Assembly (NCBI GenBank): GCA_003224085.1
Contig: QHYK01000066.1
Coordinates: forward strand, 26,013-90,012
Reading direction: 5' to 3'
DNA: 64,000 nucleotides
DNA from: Acidobacteriota bacterium
Lineage (GTDB): Bacteria > Acidobacteriota > Terriglobia > Acidiferrales > UBA7541
Part shown: positions 45,079-53,649 of the stretch, piece by piece
Layout: each line of letters starts with the position of its first letter
How positions within the stretch are numbered: position 1 is the first letter of the stretch
Made by a program: the position numbers and the translations under genes
Notes under the pieces: model-generated
The model's input: only the letters and a program-made list of their open reading frames with translations
Told to the model about the DNA's origin: nothing
Database searches by the model: none

Positions 45079-45561
45079 ATGCCCAAAGAGCTTGCCACCG
45101 CCGAGTACCAGGCCCTCGCGGAACTGCGCTACCGCATTCGCAAGTTTTTGCGCGAAGGAGACACCGTGGCCAGCGCAGCGGGCCTCGAACCACAGCATTA
45201 TCTGCTGCTGTTGATGATTCGGGGAATTCCCGATGGGCAGGAAGCCACAGTCAGCAACCTGGCGGAACGGCTGGTGCTCAAGCACCACAGCGTCGTGGAA
45301 CTTATCGATCGCATGGAAGCCCACGGATACGTACGTCGCAGCCGCAGCCGCGAGGACCGGAGGAGCGTTCTGGTGTCGCTTTTGCCGCGCGGCGAGAAAT
45401 TGCTCGAGCAGGTAGCGCAGCACCGGGTCGGCGAATTGCGCGCGTCAGGAGCGGCGCTGGCCAACGCCATCGCGGCGCTCTTGAAGAACAGTCACGCATT
45501 TCATGGAAGAAAGACTTCTACTGCTCGTTCAGCGAAAGGATTGGAAAAAAGGCGTGGATAA
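45079..45561 (+). CDS. MarR-family transcriptional regulator
   Basis: A 160-residue winged-helix dimeric regulator. The recognition part is NLAERLVLKHHSVVELIDRM (residues about 58-80), with the wing EAHGYVRRSRSREDRRSVLV (DxR motif). The first helices (YQALAELRYRIRKFLREGDT) form the dimer interface. MarR proteins usually repress their own operon and respond to small ligands. A perfect 19-bp palindrome lies 8 nt upstream and the first ClC gene overlaps its 3' end by 59 nt, so it probably controls the two ClC genes. The C-terminal tail (FHGRKTSTARSAKGL) is basic and probably disordered. Confidence 0.88.
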   Translation: MPKELATAEYQALAELRYRIRKFLREGDTVASAAGLEPQHYLLLLMIRGIPDGQEATVSNLAERLVLKHHSVVELIDRMEAHGYVRRSRSREDRRSVLVSLLPRGEKLLEQVAQHRVGELRASGAALANAIAALLKNSHAFHGRKTSTARSAKGLEKRRG

Positions 45562-47440
45562 GATTCAACCAAAGGTTTCTCCGCGCGGCCTGGAAAACGC
45601 CAAAGCCGCGGGCCGCCATCAGCAAGAATTAGGGGATTTTTCGACCACGCTCCGCGTGTTGCCGATCTCCGCCCTGGCTGTGGTGATCGGCGCAATCTGT
45701 GCCTTTGTCGCGCTGGCGCTCCTGCGTTTGATCGGGCTTTTTACGAACGTGTTTTATTTCGGCCGCTGGAGCTCGGCGCTGGTTTCCCCCGCGGGAAATC
45801 ACCTGGGCTGGTACAGCATTCTTGTTCCCGTCGGCGGAGCGTTCATCATCGGAATCATGGCGCGGTACGGCTCGGAGCGAATCCGCGGCCACGGCATTCC
45901 GGAAGCCATCGAAGCCATCTTAATCAATGGCAGCCGCGTTGAGCCGAAGGTTGCGCTGCTCAAGCCGCTTTCCTCCGCAATTTCCATTGGTTCGGGCGGA
46001 CCGTTCGGCGCCGAAGGGCCAATCATCATGACGGGCGGCGCTTTCGGCTCCATGATTGCGCAGCTCTTCCATTTGACGAGCGCCGAACGCAAAACGCTGC
46101 TGGTGGCGGGAGCAGCCGGAGGAATGTCGGCAACCTTCGCTTCGCCGGTCGCAGCGGTTTTGCTGGCCGTCGAGCTTCTCTTGTTCGAATGGAAGCCGCG
46201 GAGTTTGGTTCCCGTGGCATTGGCGAGCGCCGTAGCCGCGGTCGTGCGCCGCTACATCCTGGGATTCGGGCCTCTGTTTCCCGTGCCCCAGCATCCACTG
46301 CATATTGGCCCTGTTGGCTTGTTCGGTTGCGCGCTCGTTGGATTGCTTGCGGGCGTGCTTTCCGCTTTACTGACGGTTTCGGTCTACGCCGCGGAAGACG
46401 CGTTTCAGAAATTGCCCATTCACTGGATGTGGTGGCCGATGATCGGAGGGCTCGCAATCGGTTTGGGCGGAATGATTTTTCCGCAAGCGCTTGGAGTGGG
46501 TTACGACACCATCGGAGCTCTGCTGCAAGGTAGCGTGACCACCAAAGTGATTCTCGGAGTTTTGTTGGTGAAGTGGTTCATCTGGGCGGTTTCGCTCGGC
46601 TCCGGCACTTCGGGCGGCGTACTGGCGCCCTTGTTAATGATGGGCGGAGCGCTCGGCGGAATCGAAGCGATGTTTCTGCCCAATGAAGGCGTGGGCTTTT
46701 GGCCGCTCGTCAGCATGGGCGCGATTCTTGGCGGCACGATGCGCTCGCCGTTTACCAGCATCGTCTTTGCCTTCGAGCTTACACACGACGCCAACGTGTT
46801 TCTGCCCTTGCTGGTGGCAAGCGTGGTGGCTCATGCGTTTACGGTCCTAACCTTGAAGCGTTCCATTCTGACGGAAAAAGTGGCGCGGCGCGGTTATCAC
46901 TTGAGTCGCGAATATGCTGTGGATCCATTGGAAATTCTCTTCGCGCGAGAAGTAATGCGCACGAATGTTGCGGTGCTGCCCGCGGCCAGCAGCTTGGAGG
47001 AATTTCATAATGCGTTGAACGATCACCGGCAAAGCCAGCGGCTTCTGCCTGTCGTGGATGACCACGGGATTCTCGCCGGCGTGGTAACGCGCGGAGACCT
47101 TCACCAGCGTCTAGTGCAGGAAGGCGAGGCGGTGCTGCGCCGCCGGCTTTGCGAATTGGTGCGCCGGGAAACCGTTGAAGCTTTCCCGGATGAACCGCTG
47201 CGATCGGTCGTCTATCGCATGGCGGAAAAGCAGGTAACCCGGATGCCGGTGGTCGAACCAGATACGCGGAAATTTCTCGGCCTGATTGCGCTCGACGATT
47301 TGCTGAAAGCGCGCGGGCGCCATTTAGAGGAGGAGAAACGTCGCGAACAAGTGTTGAGCTTGCGATTTTTCCTGCCTGGAGGTACGGCGCCGGATCGGAC
47401 GGAAACGCAGGAACAGACAGAGACGCCGGCAGCGCCGTAA
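45503..47440 (+). CDS. Divergent ClC-family anion channel/transporter with CBS domains
   Basis: A 645-residue ClC protein. The three anion-path motifs are GHGIPEAIEA (usually GSGIP; Ser replaced by His), GSGGPFGAEGP (gating Glu kept, Arg/Lys replaced by Ala) and SGTSGGVLAPL (usually GxFxP; Phe replaced by Leu). In SPVAAVLLAVELLL, the second of the two acidic residues used for proton coupling is Leu, so the protein is likely a passive channel or of altered selectivity. Two CBS domains follow (about residues 460-610). The ATG at 45503 overlaps marR by 59 nt; a GTG at 45554 is the other option. It is followed after 35 nt by a second ClC gene. Confidence 0.9.
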   Translation: MEERLLLLVQRKDWKKGVDKIQPKVSPRGLENAKAAGRHQQELGDFSTTLRVLPISALAVVIGAICAFVALALLRLIGLFTNVFYFGRWSSALVSPAGNHLGWYSILVPVGGAFIIGIMARYGSERIRGHGIPEAIEAILINGSRVEPKVALLKPLSSAISIGSGGPFGAEGPIIMTGGAFGSMIAQLFHLTSAERKTLLVAGAAGGMSATFASPVAAVLLAVELLLFEWKPRSLVPVALASAVAAVVRRYILGFGPLFPVPQHPLHIGPVGLFGCALVGLLAGVLSALLTVSVYAAEDAFQKLPIHWMWWPMIGGLAIGLGGMIFPQALGVGYDTIGALLQGSVTTKVILGVLLVKWFIWAVSLGSGTSGGVLAPLLMMGGALGGIEAMFLPNEGVGFWPLVSMGAILGGTMRSPFTSIVFAFELTHDANVFLPLLVASVVAHAFTVLTLKRSILTEKVARRGYHLSREYAVDPLEILFAREVMRTNVAVLPAASSLEEFHNALNDHRQSQRLLPVVDDHGILAGVVTRGDLHQRLVQEGEAVLRRRLCELVRRETVEAFPDEPLRSVVYRMAEKQVTRMPVVEPDTRKFLGLIALDDLLKARGRHLEEEKRREQVLSLRFFLPGGTAPDRTETQEQTETPAAP

Positions 47441-47475
47441 AAGCCCATCTTTTCCCGTCTGCATCAAACGCACGA

Positions 47476-49227
47476 ATGGAAGGAACTATTTTGAGCAGCA
47501 GTCCACAAGTGGCAAGAGCCTGGCTGAGAGCGTCGTCGAAGCAATGGACAGCAGTCCTGCGCGAGCGCGAAGAACAGGTGTTTTTGGTTCTAACTTTGGT
47601 GATTGGCGCGCTGGTGGGCGCAGCGGTTGTCGCGTTCATTTTGCTGACAGAACGATTTGGCGCGCGACTGTATCCCGCAGGCGGCATGGGGTTGCGCCGA
47701 TTGCTCGTGCCGGTGGCCGGTTCGCTTGGAATGGGCTACCTGCTGTACCGCTACTTTCCGGATGCGCGCGGGAGCGGAGTACCGCAAACGAAAGCGGCAT
47801 TGTACGCGCGAGAAGGCCGCATTTCGCTCGCAACCGTAATCGGAAAATTCTTTTGCACTTCGGCGACGCTCGCGAGTGGCATTCCGCTCGGGCGCGAGGG
47901 CCCGGCGGTGCAGGTCGGCGCGGGGATTGCTTCGGTGCTCGGCCGCTGGCTTGGACTTCGTCCGGAGAGGGTGAAAGCGCTGCTGCCTGTGGGCGCCAGC
48001 GCGGCGATTGCGGCAGCGTTCAATACACCGATGGCGGCGGTGCTATTTTCGCTGGAGGAAGTGGTTGGCGATCTGCACGCGCCGGTGCTTGGGTCTGTGG
48101 TGCTGGCCTCGGCCACTTCGTGGGCGGTGCTGCGCTTGTTGCTGGGGAATAATCCGCTCTTTCAGGTGCCGCAATATCAGTTGTTGAATCCGTGGGAGCT
48201 GGGAATTTACGCGATACTGGGAGTGGCAGGCGGCTTTGTTTCGGTGGCATTCACGAAGCTGCTGCTGTGGATCCGGGCGAACTTCTTGAAATTTCCCAAG
48301 AAGACCGAATGGTTCCGGCCTGTAGCGGGCGGAGTCCTGGTGGGAATCACGGGCTGGTTCGTGCCGGAGCTGCTTGGCGTGGGCTACAATCATGTAGGAG
48401 CGGCCCTGAATGGCGGAATGGCGCTAAAGCTGATGGCTCTGTTGCTGGTGCTGAAGCTGGTTGCCGTGGCCATCTGCTACGGCTCGGGAAACGCCGGCGG
48501 TATTTTTGGACCGAGCCTGTTTCTCGGCGCCATGCTTGGCGGTGTGGCAGGAAACGTGGCGAATCACTTTTTTCCCAATACCGTGGGGACGCCGGGTGCG
48601 TACGCATTGGTGGGCATGGGCACGGCGTTCGCGGGAATCGTGCGCGCCCCGATGACCTCGGTGCTGATGATTTTCGAGATTACGCGCGACTATGCGGTCA
48701 TCGTGCCGCTGATGATTTCCAACCTGGTGAGTTTCTTCATTTCCGCGAGGCTGCAGCCTAATCCGATTTATGAAGCGCTAGCGCATCAGGATGGGATTCA
48801 CCTGCCGAAAGCCGAGAGCCGGCAAGGAAAGCGGCGCCAAGTGAACGACGCAATGCGGCCGCCAACGGGGGTGCTGCGCGCGGAGATGACCGTGCAGGAG
48901 GCCTTGGAAAAAGTGACGGGCAGCGAATTTGCGTCGTGGCCGGTGTGCGACGACAACGGAGTAGTCGGTGTGGTGAGCCTGCAACAATTGAACGACGCGG
49001 CGCGTGAGGGTTCGGCGTCCCGACGGCTGAGCGAGCTTGTGGACCCGGACGATTTCCCGCACGTGCATATGGACCATCCGCTGCATCTGGCGCTGGAGCG
49101 CATGGGATCGAACCAGTTGGACCTGCTGCCCGTGGTTAGCCGCGCCAATCAGCACCAACTGAGAGCCGTGGTGACGCTCGAAGACGTGCTGGCGCACTAT
49201 GGTGTGGAGAAGGAAGTGGGGAAGTAA
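47476..49227 (+). CDS. Canonical ClC-family chloride/proton exchanger with CBS domains
   Basis: A 583-residue ClC protein with the standard motifs ARGSGVPQ, SGIPLGREGPAVQ (gating Glu) and NAGGIFGPSLFLGA. In FNTPMAAVLFSLEEV both acidic residues are kept, so proton coupling is likely. C-terminal CBS pair about residues 455-575 (NDAMRPPTGVLRAEMTVQEA onward). Such exchangers move two chlorides for one proton and help in acid or halide stress. It follows the divergent ClC on the same transcript; the ATG at 47476 or the TTG at 47491 (AAGGA upstream) may be the start. Confidence 0.92.
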   Translation: MEGTILSSSPQVARAWLRASSKQWTAVLREREEQVFLVLTLVIGALVGAAVVAFILLTERFGARLYPAGGMGLRRLLVPVAGSLGMGYLLYRYFPDARGSGVPQTKAALYAREGRISLATVIGKFFCTSATLASGIPLGREGPAVQVGAGIASVLGRWLGLRPERVKALLPVGASAAIAAAFNTPMAAVLFSLEEVVGDLHAPVLGSVVLASATSWAVLRLLLGNNPLFQVPQYQLLNPWELGIYAILGVAGGFVSVAFTKLLLWIRANFLKFPKKTEWFRPVAGGVLVGITGWFVPELLGVGYNHVGAALNGGMALKLMALLLVLKLVAVAICYGSGNAGGIFGPSLFLGAMLGGVAGNVANHFFPNTVGTPGAYALVGMGTAFAGIVRAPMTSVLMIFEITRDYAVIVPLMISNLVSFFISARLQPNPIYEALAHQDGIHLPKAESRQGKRRQVNDAMRPPTGVLRAEMTVQEALEKVTGSEFASWPVCDDNGVVGVVSLQQLNDAAREGSASRRLSELVDPDDFPHVHMDHPLHLALERMGSNQLDLLPVVSRANQHQLRAVVTLEDVLAHYGVEKEVGK

Positions 49228-49491
49228 GGAAAAGTCACTCGTGTTGTTCCTTTGCATGCCCTATCCTGCTGGCGGACTAGCCCCCGGCATCGGTAGCCGT
49301 GTCTGGCAATCGTCCCGCCAGAGTGCTGACCGCGCGCGTGCCACCTCGTTTTTCTCCTGCCTTTAGAATTCCGGTAAAGCCTGGTATTCGACAGAAGTAC
49401 AGTACCTGTGTCCATTGACTCGGTTTAATTGGCTATGTTACCCATAGTTGCGTTCACCTTGTGGCTTTCCAGGGCAGCCACATCGCGAAAG
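49228..49491. other. Gap after the second ClC gene
   Basis: 264 nt. I see no gene, tRNA or clear promoter. Confidence 0.4.
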
Positions 49492-49953
49492 ATGACTGCC
49501 GGCGCCAAACATCTGGAAATTACGCTGGAGACGCAGGTGGAGAGCGTCAATCTGGCCGAAGAAATGTGTCTGCGTGTAGCAGAAGCGGCGGGTTTTGGCG
49601 AGGATGACTGCTACCGCATTGGGATGAGCGTCCGCGAGGGCGTGATCAACGCTTTTCACTATGGGAATCAGGAGCGCCCGGAGAAAAAAATCTATCTCGC
49701 CGTGGACATTACCGCGGAAAAGCTGATTATCCACGTGCTGGATGAAGGGACCGGGTTTACCCTTGCCGATGTGCCGGACCCCCTGGCGGAAGAGAATCTG
49801 CTGAGCACTTCGGGGCGGGGAATTTTTCTGATGCGTGCCTTTATGGATGAGTTTGACGTGGTACAGGGGCGCACAGGCGGCGCCGAAATTGTGATGTCCA
49901 AGAGGCTGCCGGGACCCGGTGGAAATTCGGAGAATGGCAAAGGCGGGCGGTAA
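49492..49953 (+). CDS. rsbW: RsbW/SpoIIAB-type anti-sigma serine kinase
   Basis: A 153-residue HATPase_c protein. N-box VREGVINAFHYGN, G1 box VLDEGTGFTLADV and the G2 STSGRGIFLMRAFMDEFDV are typical. RsbW holds a sigma factor and phosphorylates its antagonist RsbV, which is encoded next. The ATG at 49492 starts MTAGAKHLEITLETQVESV; longer frames begin with a hydrophobic non-conserved stretch. RsbV follows after 39 nt, and an RsbU-type phosphatase lies at 60 kb on the minus strand, so a full partner-switch module exists but is split. The controlled sigma factor is not next to it. Confidence 0.9.
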   Translation: MTAGAKHLEITLETQVESVNLAEEMCLRVAEAAGFGEDDCYRIGMSVREGVINAFHYGNQERPEKKIYLAVDITAEKLIIHVLDEGTGFTLADVPDPLAEENLLSTSGRGIFLMRAFMDEFDVVQGRTGGAEIVMSKRLPGPGGNSENGKGGR

Positions 49954-49992
49954 AAGGACCAGGCAGCAGGGAATTTGAGTGAGGAAAGAAAG

Positions 49993-50337
49993 ATGTCATT
50001 ACGAGCCACGCATCGGGACGCCGGACCGGTTACAGTTGTGGATTTGAGCGGTCGCATCACTCTTGGCGACAGCAGCGCGCTGCTGCGCAAGACGATTCGA
50101 ACACTCCTTGACGATCAGCGAAGGAAAATATTGCTGAACCTTGCCGACGTCGACTACATCGACAGCTCGGGAATAGGCGAGCTCGTTAGCGGCTTTACTG
50201 CCGTGAAGAATCAGGGCGGCGATTTGAAGCTGCTCCAGTTGACAAAAAAAGTGCGCGACCTACTGCAAATCACCAAACTCTACACGGTGTTTGACATCTA
50301 TTCCGACGAAAGCTCCGCGGTTCGCAGTTTTAATTGA
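49993..50337 (+). CDS. rsbV: RsbV/SpoIIAA-type STAS anti-sigma factor antagonist
   Basis: A 114-residue STAS protein. The phospho-acceptor is in YIDSSGIGELV, where the second Ser is the usual target. TVVDLSGRITLGDSSALL is the first strand and helix. RsbV in its unphosphorylated form binds RsbW and frees the sigma factor. The ATG at 49993 is chosen because GAGGAAAG lies just upstream; a TTG 18 nt earlier is the other option. It forms an operon with rsbW. Confidence 0.92.
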   Translation: MSLRATHRDAGPVTVVDLSGRITLGDSSALLRKTIRTLLDDQRRKILLNLADVDYIDSSGIGELVSGFTAVKNQGGDLKLLQLTKKVRDLLQITKLYTVFDIYSDESSAVRSFN

Positions 50338-50453
50338 GCTTCTTCTGAATGCCATAGCGGAAGTCCTGCAAAGACAGTCCGGGGTGCCGTGACCTCAACC
50401 AAATTGTTTTCCGAGGCTCGCATCCGGCTCCTCGCTGGGGCACAATCTTCTGG

Positions 50454-51590
50454 ATGAAGGAACGAGCAGACACGACTTGGATTGTCGAGCAGGCAAAGGG
50501 TGCCGGTTTCGACTTGTGCGGCATGGTGCGCGCGGAAAAATTCCCCGAGCTGGAAAATACTCCGGATTGGCTTGCGCGCGGCTATGCGGGCGAAATGAAA
50601 TACCTTTTCGATTCCCGTCGTGAAGATCCGCGCTCGGCTATGCCCGGGGTCCGCAGCGTTATCGTTTGCCTGCTCAACTACAATACCGGGCATCCTCTTT
50701 CCACGGACACAAAAACCTCCTTCCCAAAGGATGAACGAAAGGGATGGGTCTCTCGCTACGGATGGGGAGATGACTATCACGATGTGCTTCTCGAGCGGCT
50801 GGAGGCGCTGATCGCGTTGCTTCGAGAACGGTTTGTTGAACCATTCGAAGCGCGAGCGTATGTGGACACCGGGCCCATTCAAGAGCGCGTGGCGGCGAAG
50901 TATGCAGGCCTGGGCTGGCTGGGAAAGAATACGCTGCTGCTCAACCAAACGCTTGGTTCGTACTTTTTTCTCGGCGTCATTCTCACGACTCTGGATTTGC
51001 AGCCGACGCTCGACGCGGGAGAACTCCCGCCGCCGGACTTGTGCGGGAGTTGCCGGCGTTGCTTGGACGCATGCCCCACGCAAGCATTTGTCGAACCGTA
51101 CGTCATGGACGCCCGCAAGTGCATCTCTTATTTGACTATCGAATTGCGCGGCGGCATCCCCGAGGAGCTTCGCGAACCCATGGGCGATCACGTCTTTGGC
51201 TGCGATATTTGTCAGGACGTTTGCCCGTGGAACCGCCGCGCCTCCACCTCGACACTTGCCGAATTCCAACCGAGAACCCTGCCTTCGAGCGAAAAGGACG
51301 GGTCGGAATCGTCGCCGGATCACCAGAGCGATTCGCTGTTCTTTCCCAGGCTTGAACGTCTGTTAGCGCTCAACGAGGATGATTTTCGCGAAATGTTTCG
51401 CGGAAGCCCCGTCAAGAGGGCCAAATGGCGCGGCCTGGTGCGGAATGCCTGTATCGCCGCCGGGAATTCCCGCCCCCGGCGCGGCGGTGCGTGCCACAAG
51501 CGCATTTGCGATTCCTTAAACAAATTGACCGGCTGCAGCGATCCTGTAGTCGCGGAATCTGCCCAATGGGCGCTTTCGCGCATCCAATGA
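50454..51590 (+). CDS. queG: Epoxyqueuosine reductase
   Basis: QueG reduces epoxyqueuosine to queuosine in tRNA, a B12- and Fe-S-dependent step. The 378-residue protein has the two 4Fe-4S motifs [13 protein letters not shown] and [11 protein letters not shown], and upstream the conserved [20 protein letters not shown]. The length matches the family. The ATG at 50454 fits the family N-terminus ([17 protein letters not shown]). It is 116 nt after rsbV and overlaps no other gene; the sod gene follows with its own promoter. Confidence 0.93.
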   Translation: MKERADTTWIVEQAKGAGFDLCGMVRAEKFPELENTPDWLARGYAGEMKYLFDSRREDPRSAMPGVRSVIVCLLNYNTGHPLSTDTKTSFPKDERKGWVSRYGWGDDYHDVLLERLEALIALLRERFVEPFEARAYVDTGPIQERVAAKYAGLGWLGKNTLLLNQTLGSYFFLGVILTTLDLQPTLDAGELPPPDLCGSCRRCLDACPTQAFVEPYVMDARKCISYLTIELRGGIPEELREPMGDHVFGCDICQDVCPWNRRASTSTLAEFQPRTLPSSEKDGSESSPDHQSDSLFFPRLERLLALNEDDFREMFRGSPVKRAKWRGLVRNACIAAGNSRPRRGGACHKRICDSLNKLTGCSDPVVAESAQWALSRIQ

Positions 51591-51666
51591 ATGCGCAGGC
51601 AGAAGCGCATGGAAAGCCGAAGCTCGGCGAAGGAACGGGATCCGGGGTTTATTTTCAGACGTTGCA

Positions 51667-51696
51667 TTACCATACCGGCAGCGCTCGCGGTATAAT
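51667..51696 (+). promoter_or_regulatory. Putative promoter of the superoxide dismutase gene
   Basis: A perfect -10 TATAAT (51691-51696) is preceded at 18 nt by TTACCA (51667-51672, 4 of 6). It lies about 43 nt before the ATG at 51740. Confidence 0.6.
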
Positions 51697-51739
51697 CCCA
51701 CCCGCTGGCCAGCTAGCTCTTCGCGCTACCGAGGTTTCC

Positions 51740-52495
51740 ATGAATCGCCGCAAATTCTTGTTCCAAACGAGTATCGCCGGCGCAGGATTGCTCGGGACAG
51801 GAAAGGCTTTACCACATCTTCTGCGCACCGGCTGCGTGACCGCTTCGGACTCAAATCTCACTCTGGAGGAAAAACCCGTGGCATTTAGCGTGCCCCCGCT
51901 TCCTTACTCTTTTGACGCACTGGAACCTTACATCGACGCCAGAACGATGGAGATCCACCACGACAAACATCACGGCGCCTACGTCACTAACTTGAACAAG
52001 GCTCTCGAAGGCCAATCCGCGCTCCAGTCCAAGTCGATTGACGACTTGTTGAAGGGGCTCGATTCCGTCCCCGAGAATATTCGCATGGCCGTCCGCAACA
52101 ACGGCGGTGGTCACTGGAACCACACGCTGTTTTGGACGCTGATGAAAAAGGGCGGTGGCGGTGAGCCCAAGGGAGATCTGGCCGCGGCAATCAATTCAGC
52201 GTTCGGGTCGTTTGCCGGTTTTCAAGAAAAATTTACGGCCGCGGGCCTGGGCCGATTCGGCTCTGGCTGGGCGTGGCTCATTTTGAAGGATGAAAAACTG
52301 GCCATCGACTCGACTCCCAATCAGGACACCCCCTATCTGCTAGGCGGAAATGCCAAAGCGGTTTTGGGCTTGGACGTCTGGGAGCACGCGTACTATTTGA
52401 AGTATCAGAACGTGCGCGGCGATTACATCAAAGCCTGGTGGAACGTAGTGAATTGGGATCGCGCTTCTGAACTTTTTGCGGCGGCTAAAAAGTAG
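51740..52495 (+). CDS. Fe/Mn superoxide dismutase with Tat signal
   Basis: Converts superoxide to H2O2 and O2. The ATG at 51740 has GAGG 5 nt upstream, giving 251 residues. The first ~35 are a Tat signal, [20 protein letters not shown], so the enzyme is exported folded with its metal. The SOD fold then begins at [20 protein letters not shown]. Metal ligands are in [13 protein letters not shown] (His), [10 protein letters not shown] (His) and [10 protein letters not shown] (Asp, His). The metal cannot be told with certainty. A terminator follows at 52521. The upstream perfect TATAAT suggests stand-alone expression. Confidence 0.93.
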   Translation: MNRRKFLFQTSIAGAGLLGTGKALPHLLRTGCVTASDSNLTLEEKPVAFSVPPLPYSFDALEPYIDARTMEIHHDKHHGAYVTNLNKALEGQSALQSKSIDDLLKGLDSVPENIRMAVRNNGGGHWNHTLFWTLMKKGGGGEPKGDLAAAINSAFGSFAGFQEKFTAAGLGRFGSGWAWLILKDEKLAIDSTPNQDTPYLLGGNAKAVLGLDVWEHAYYLKYQNVRGDYIKAWWNVVNWDRASELFAAAKK

Positions 52496-52520
52496 CTCGC
52501 GTCAAAGAACTTCAAAAAAG

Positions 52521-52551
52521 AAAGGCCCTCGAATTGATCGCGGGCCTTTTT
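52521..52551 (+). terminator. Rho-independent terminator after sod
   Basis: AAAGGCCC (52521-52528) pairs with GGGCCTTT (52542-52549) over a 13-nt loop, with a T run to 52551. The A run before it also makes it work on the minus strand, where the LuxR-type gene ends 28 nt away. Confidence 0.88.
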
Positions 52552-52578
52552 GTTTCGTGTCGCAAGCTGTTTTTGGAA

Positions 52579-53415
52579 TCAAGCCATCTTTGGCAGAGGC
52601 ACCATGGCTACCGCTCGTCTGGGCGCCGGGTAACTCTTTATGGGTGGGGCAAACGAACGCGGCTCTCTTGTGGCCACGTTGACGGGTTCTGGCACGACTC
52701 CCATGGCATGCCGCGCGGCTTGGCGAACGAGTTCCATGCGCCCGCGCACCTGGAATTTTGCCAGCAATGAAGAGACGTGAAACTTTACCGTTCGCTCCGA
52801 GAGGTTAAGATTCGAAGCGATTTCCTTGTTGGAGAGACTCTCGGACACTCCGGCAAGAACTTCTTCCTCCCGGCGGGTCAGCCGTACCTTGCCGTGGACG
52901 GACTTGCCGGCCTCAAGCAATTGGTCGGCCTTCTCAATGAGGTCTTCTAGAACCTCGTTCTCCGCCTGCACCAGCACCGCGTAGTCGCTGGGAGTTTGGC
53001 CTCGGACAAGGCAATGCATGGCCAGCAAACCGGCCGCTTGCTCCACCGGAAGACGGCCGTCGGGACCAGCAGGCACGTGAAAATGGGCCACCCCGGAAAT
53101 TTTCTCGTAAAAGAAGAAGAATGTATTGCGGTGGGAAACAGGACGAGCAGTTAGCAATTGATGCGCATGCTCACCTTTGCGGATGACCTTCACGTGCACC
53201 CCCTCAGAATGCAGGCTCGTGATGGAACCAAAGCCAATGAGTTGTATTTCTGCGCCCCTCGACGAGGCAGGACCCCAATTGGGTAAGAGCCGAGTGTGTG
53301 TAAAAAAGTGGCTAGCTAACCGGTTTACCCAATGCCCGGCAAGAAAAAGTCCGTCAGTGTACGGCCCGCCGAACACTCTTGTGACTTGCAAACATTCTTC
53401 CGTAGTTCCTAACAT
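52579..53415 (-). CDS. LuxR-type transcriptional regulator
   Basis: A 278-residue regulator. The C-terminal LuxR helix-turn-helix is about residues 178-240: LTRREEEVLAGVSESLSNKE, then ASNLNLSERTVKFHVSSLLA. The N-terminal ~170 residues have no family I recognise and may be a sensory domain; no receiver Asp pattern is visible, so it is not a standard response regulator. A Pro/Ala tail follows the DNA-binding domain. GAGGGAG lies 5 nt before the ATG at 53415. An inverted repeat GGGGT/ACCCC (53434-53447) is 18 nt upstream and may be its operator. Confidence 0.85.
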   Translation of the reverse strand: MLGTTEECLQVTRVFGGPYTDGLFLAGHWVNRLASHFFTHTRLLPNWGPASSRGAEIQLIGFGSITSLHSEGVHVKVIRKGEHAHQLLTARPVSHRNTFFFFYEKISGVAHFHVPAGPDGRLPVEQAAGLLAMHCLVRGQTPSDYAVLVQAENEVLEDLIEKADQLLEAGKSVHGKVRLTRREEEVLAGVSESLSNKEIASNLNLSERTVKFHVSSLLAKFQVRGRMELVRQAARHAMGVVPEPVNVATREPRSFAPPIKSYPAPRRAVAMVPLPKMA

Positions 53416-53433
53416 GCAACTCCCTCAAAAGTT

Positions 53434-53447
53434 GGGGTTTAGACCCC
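53434..53447. promoter_or_regulatory. Inverted repeat upstream of the LuxR-type gene
   Basis: GGGGT (53434-53438) and ACCCC (53443-53447) flank TTAG. It lies 18 nt before the start codon and is a candidate operator or leader hairpin. Confidence 0.3.
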
Positions 53448-53649
53448 ACTCACCTAAGTGCAGTACCCTAAAGCATGGTAGGAATTTCATGGCTCGCGAA
53501 TTTTTTCCACGAGAATGTCAGTAAATTGCTTACAATTTGCTGTCCTCAAATTGCATTAAGTAAGAAAGAAATGAATGCGTTTTCGGGGTCCGGGATGCCT
53601 GCTCCAAGTGTTATGGAAAACATCTGGAATCGATGGAAATCGCCAAAAG

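Noticed and set aside
49228..49491. tRNA or small RNA in the gap after the ClC genes
   Set aside because: No cloverleaf with a T-loop GTTCRANNC and no terminator-type hairpin found.
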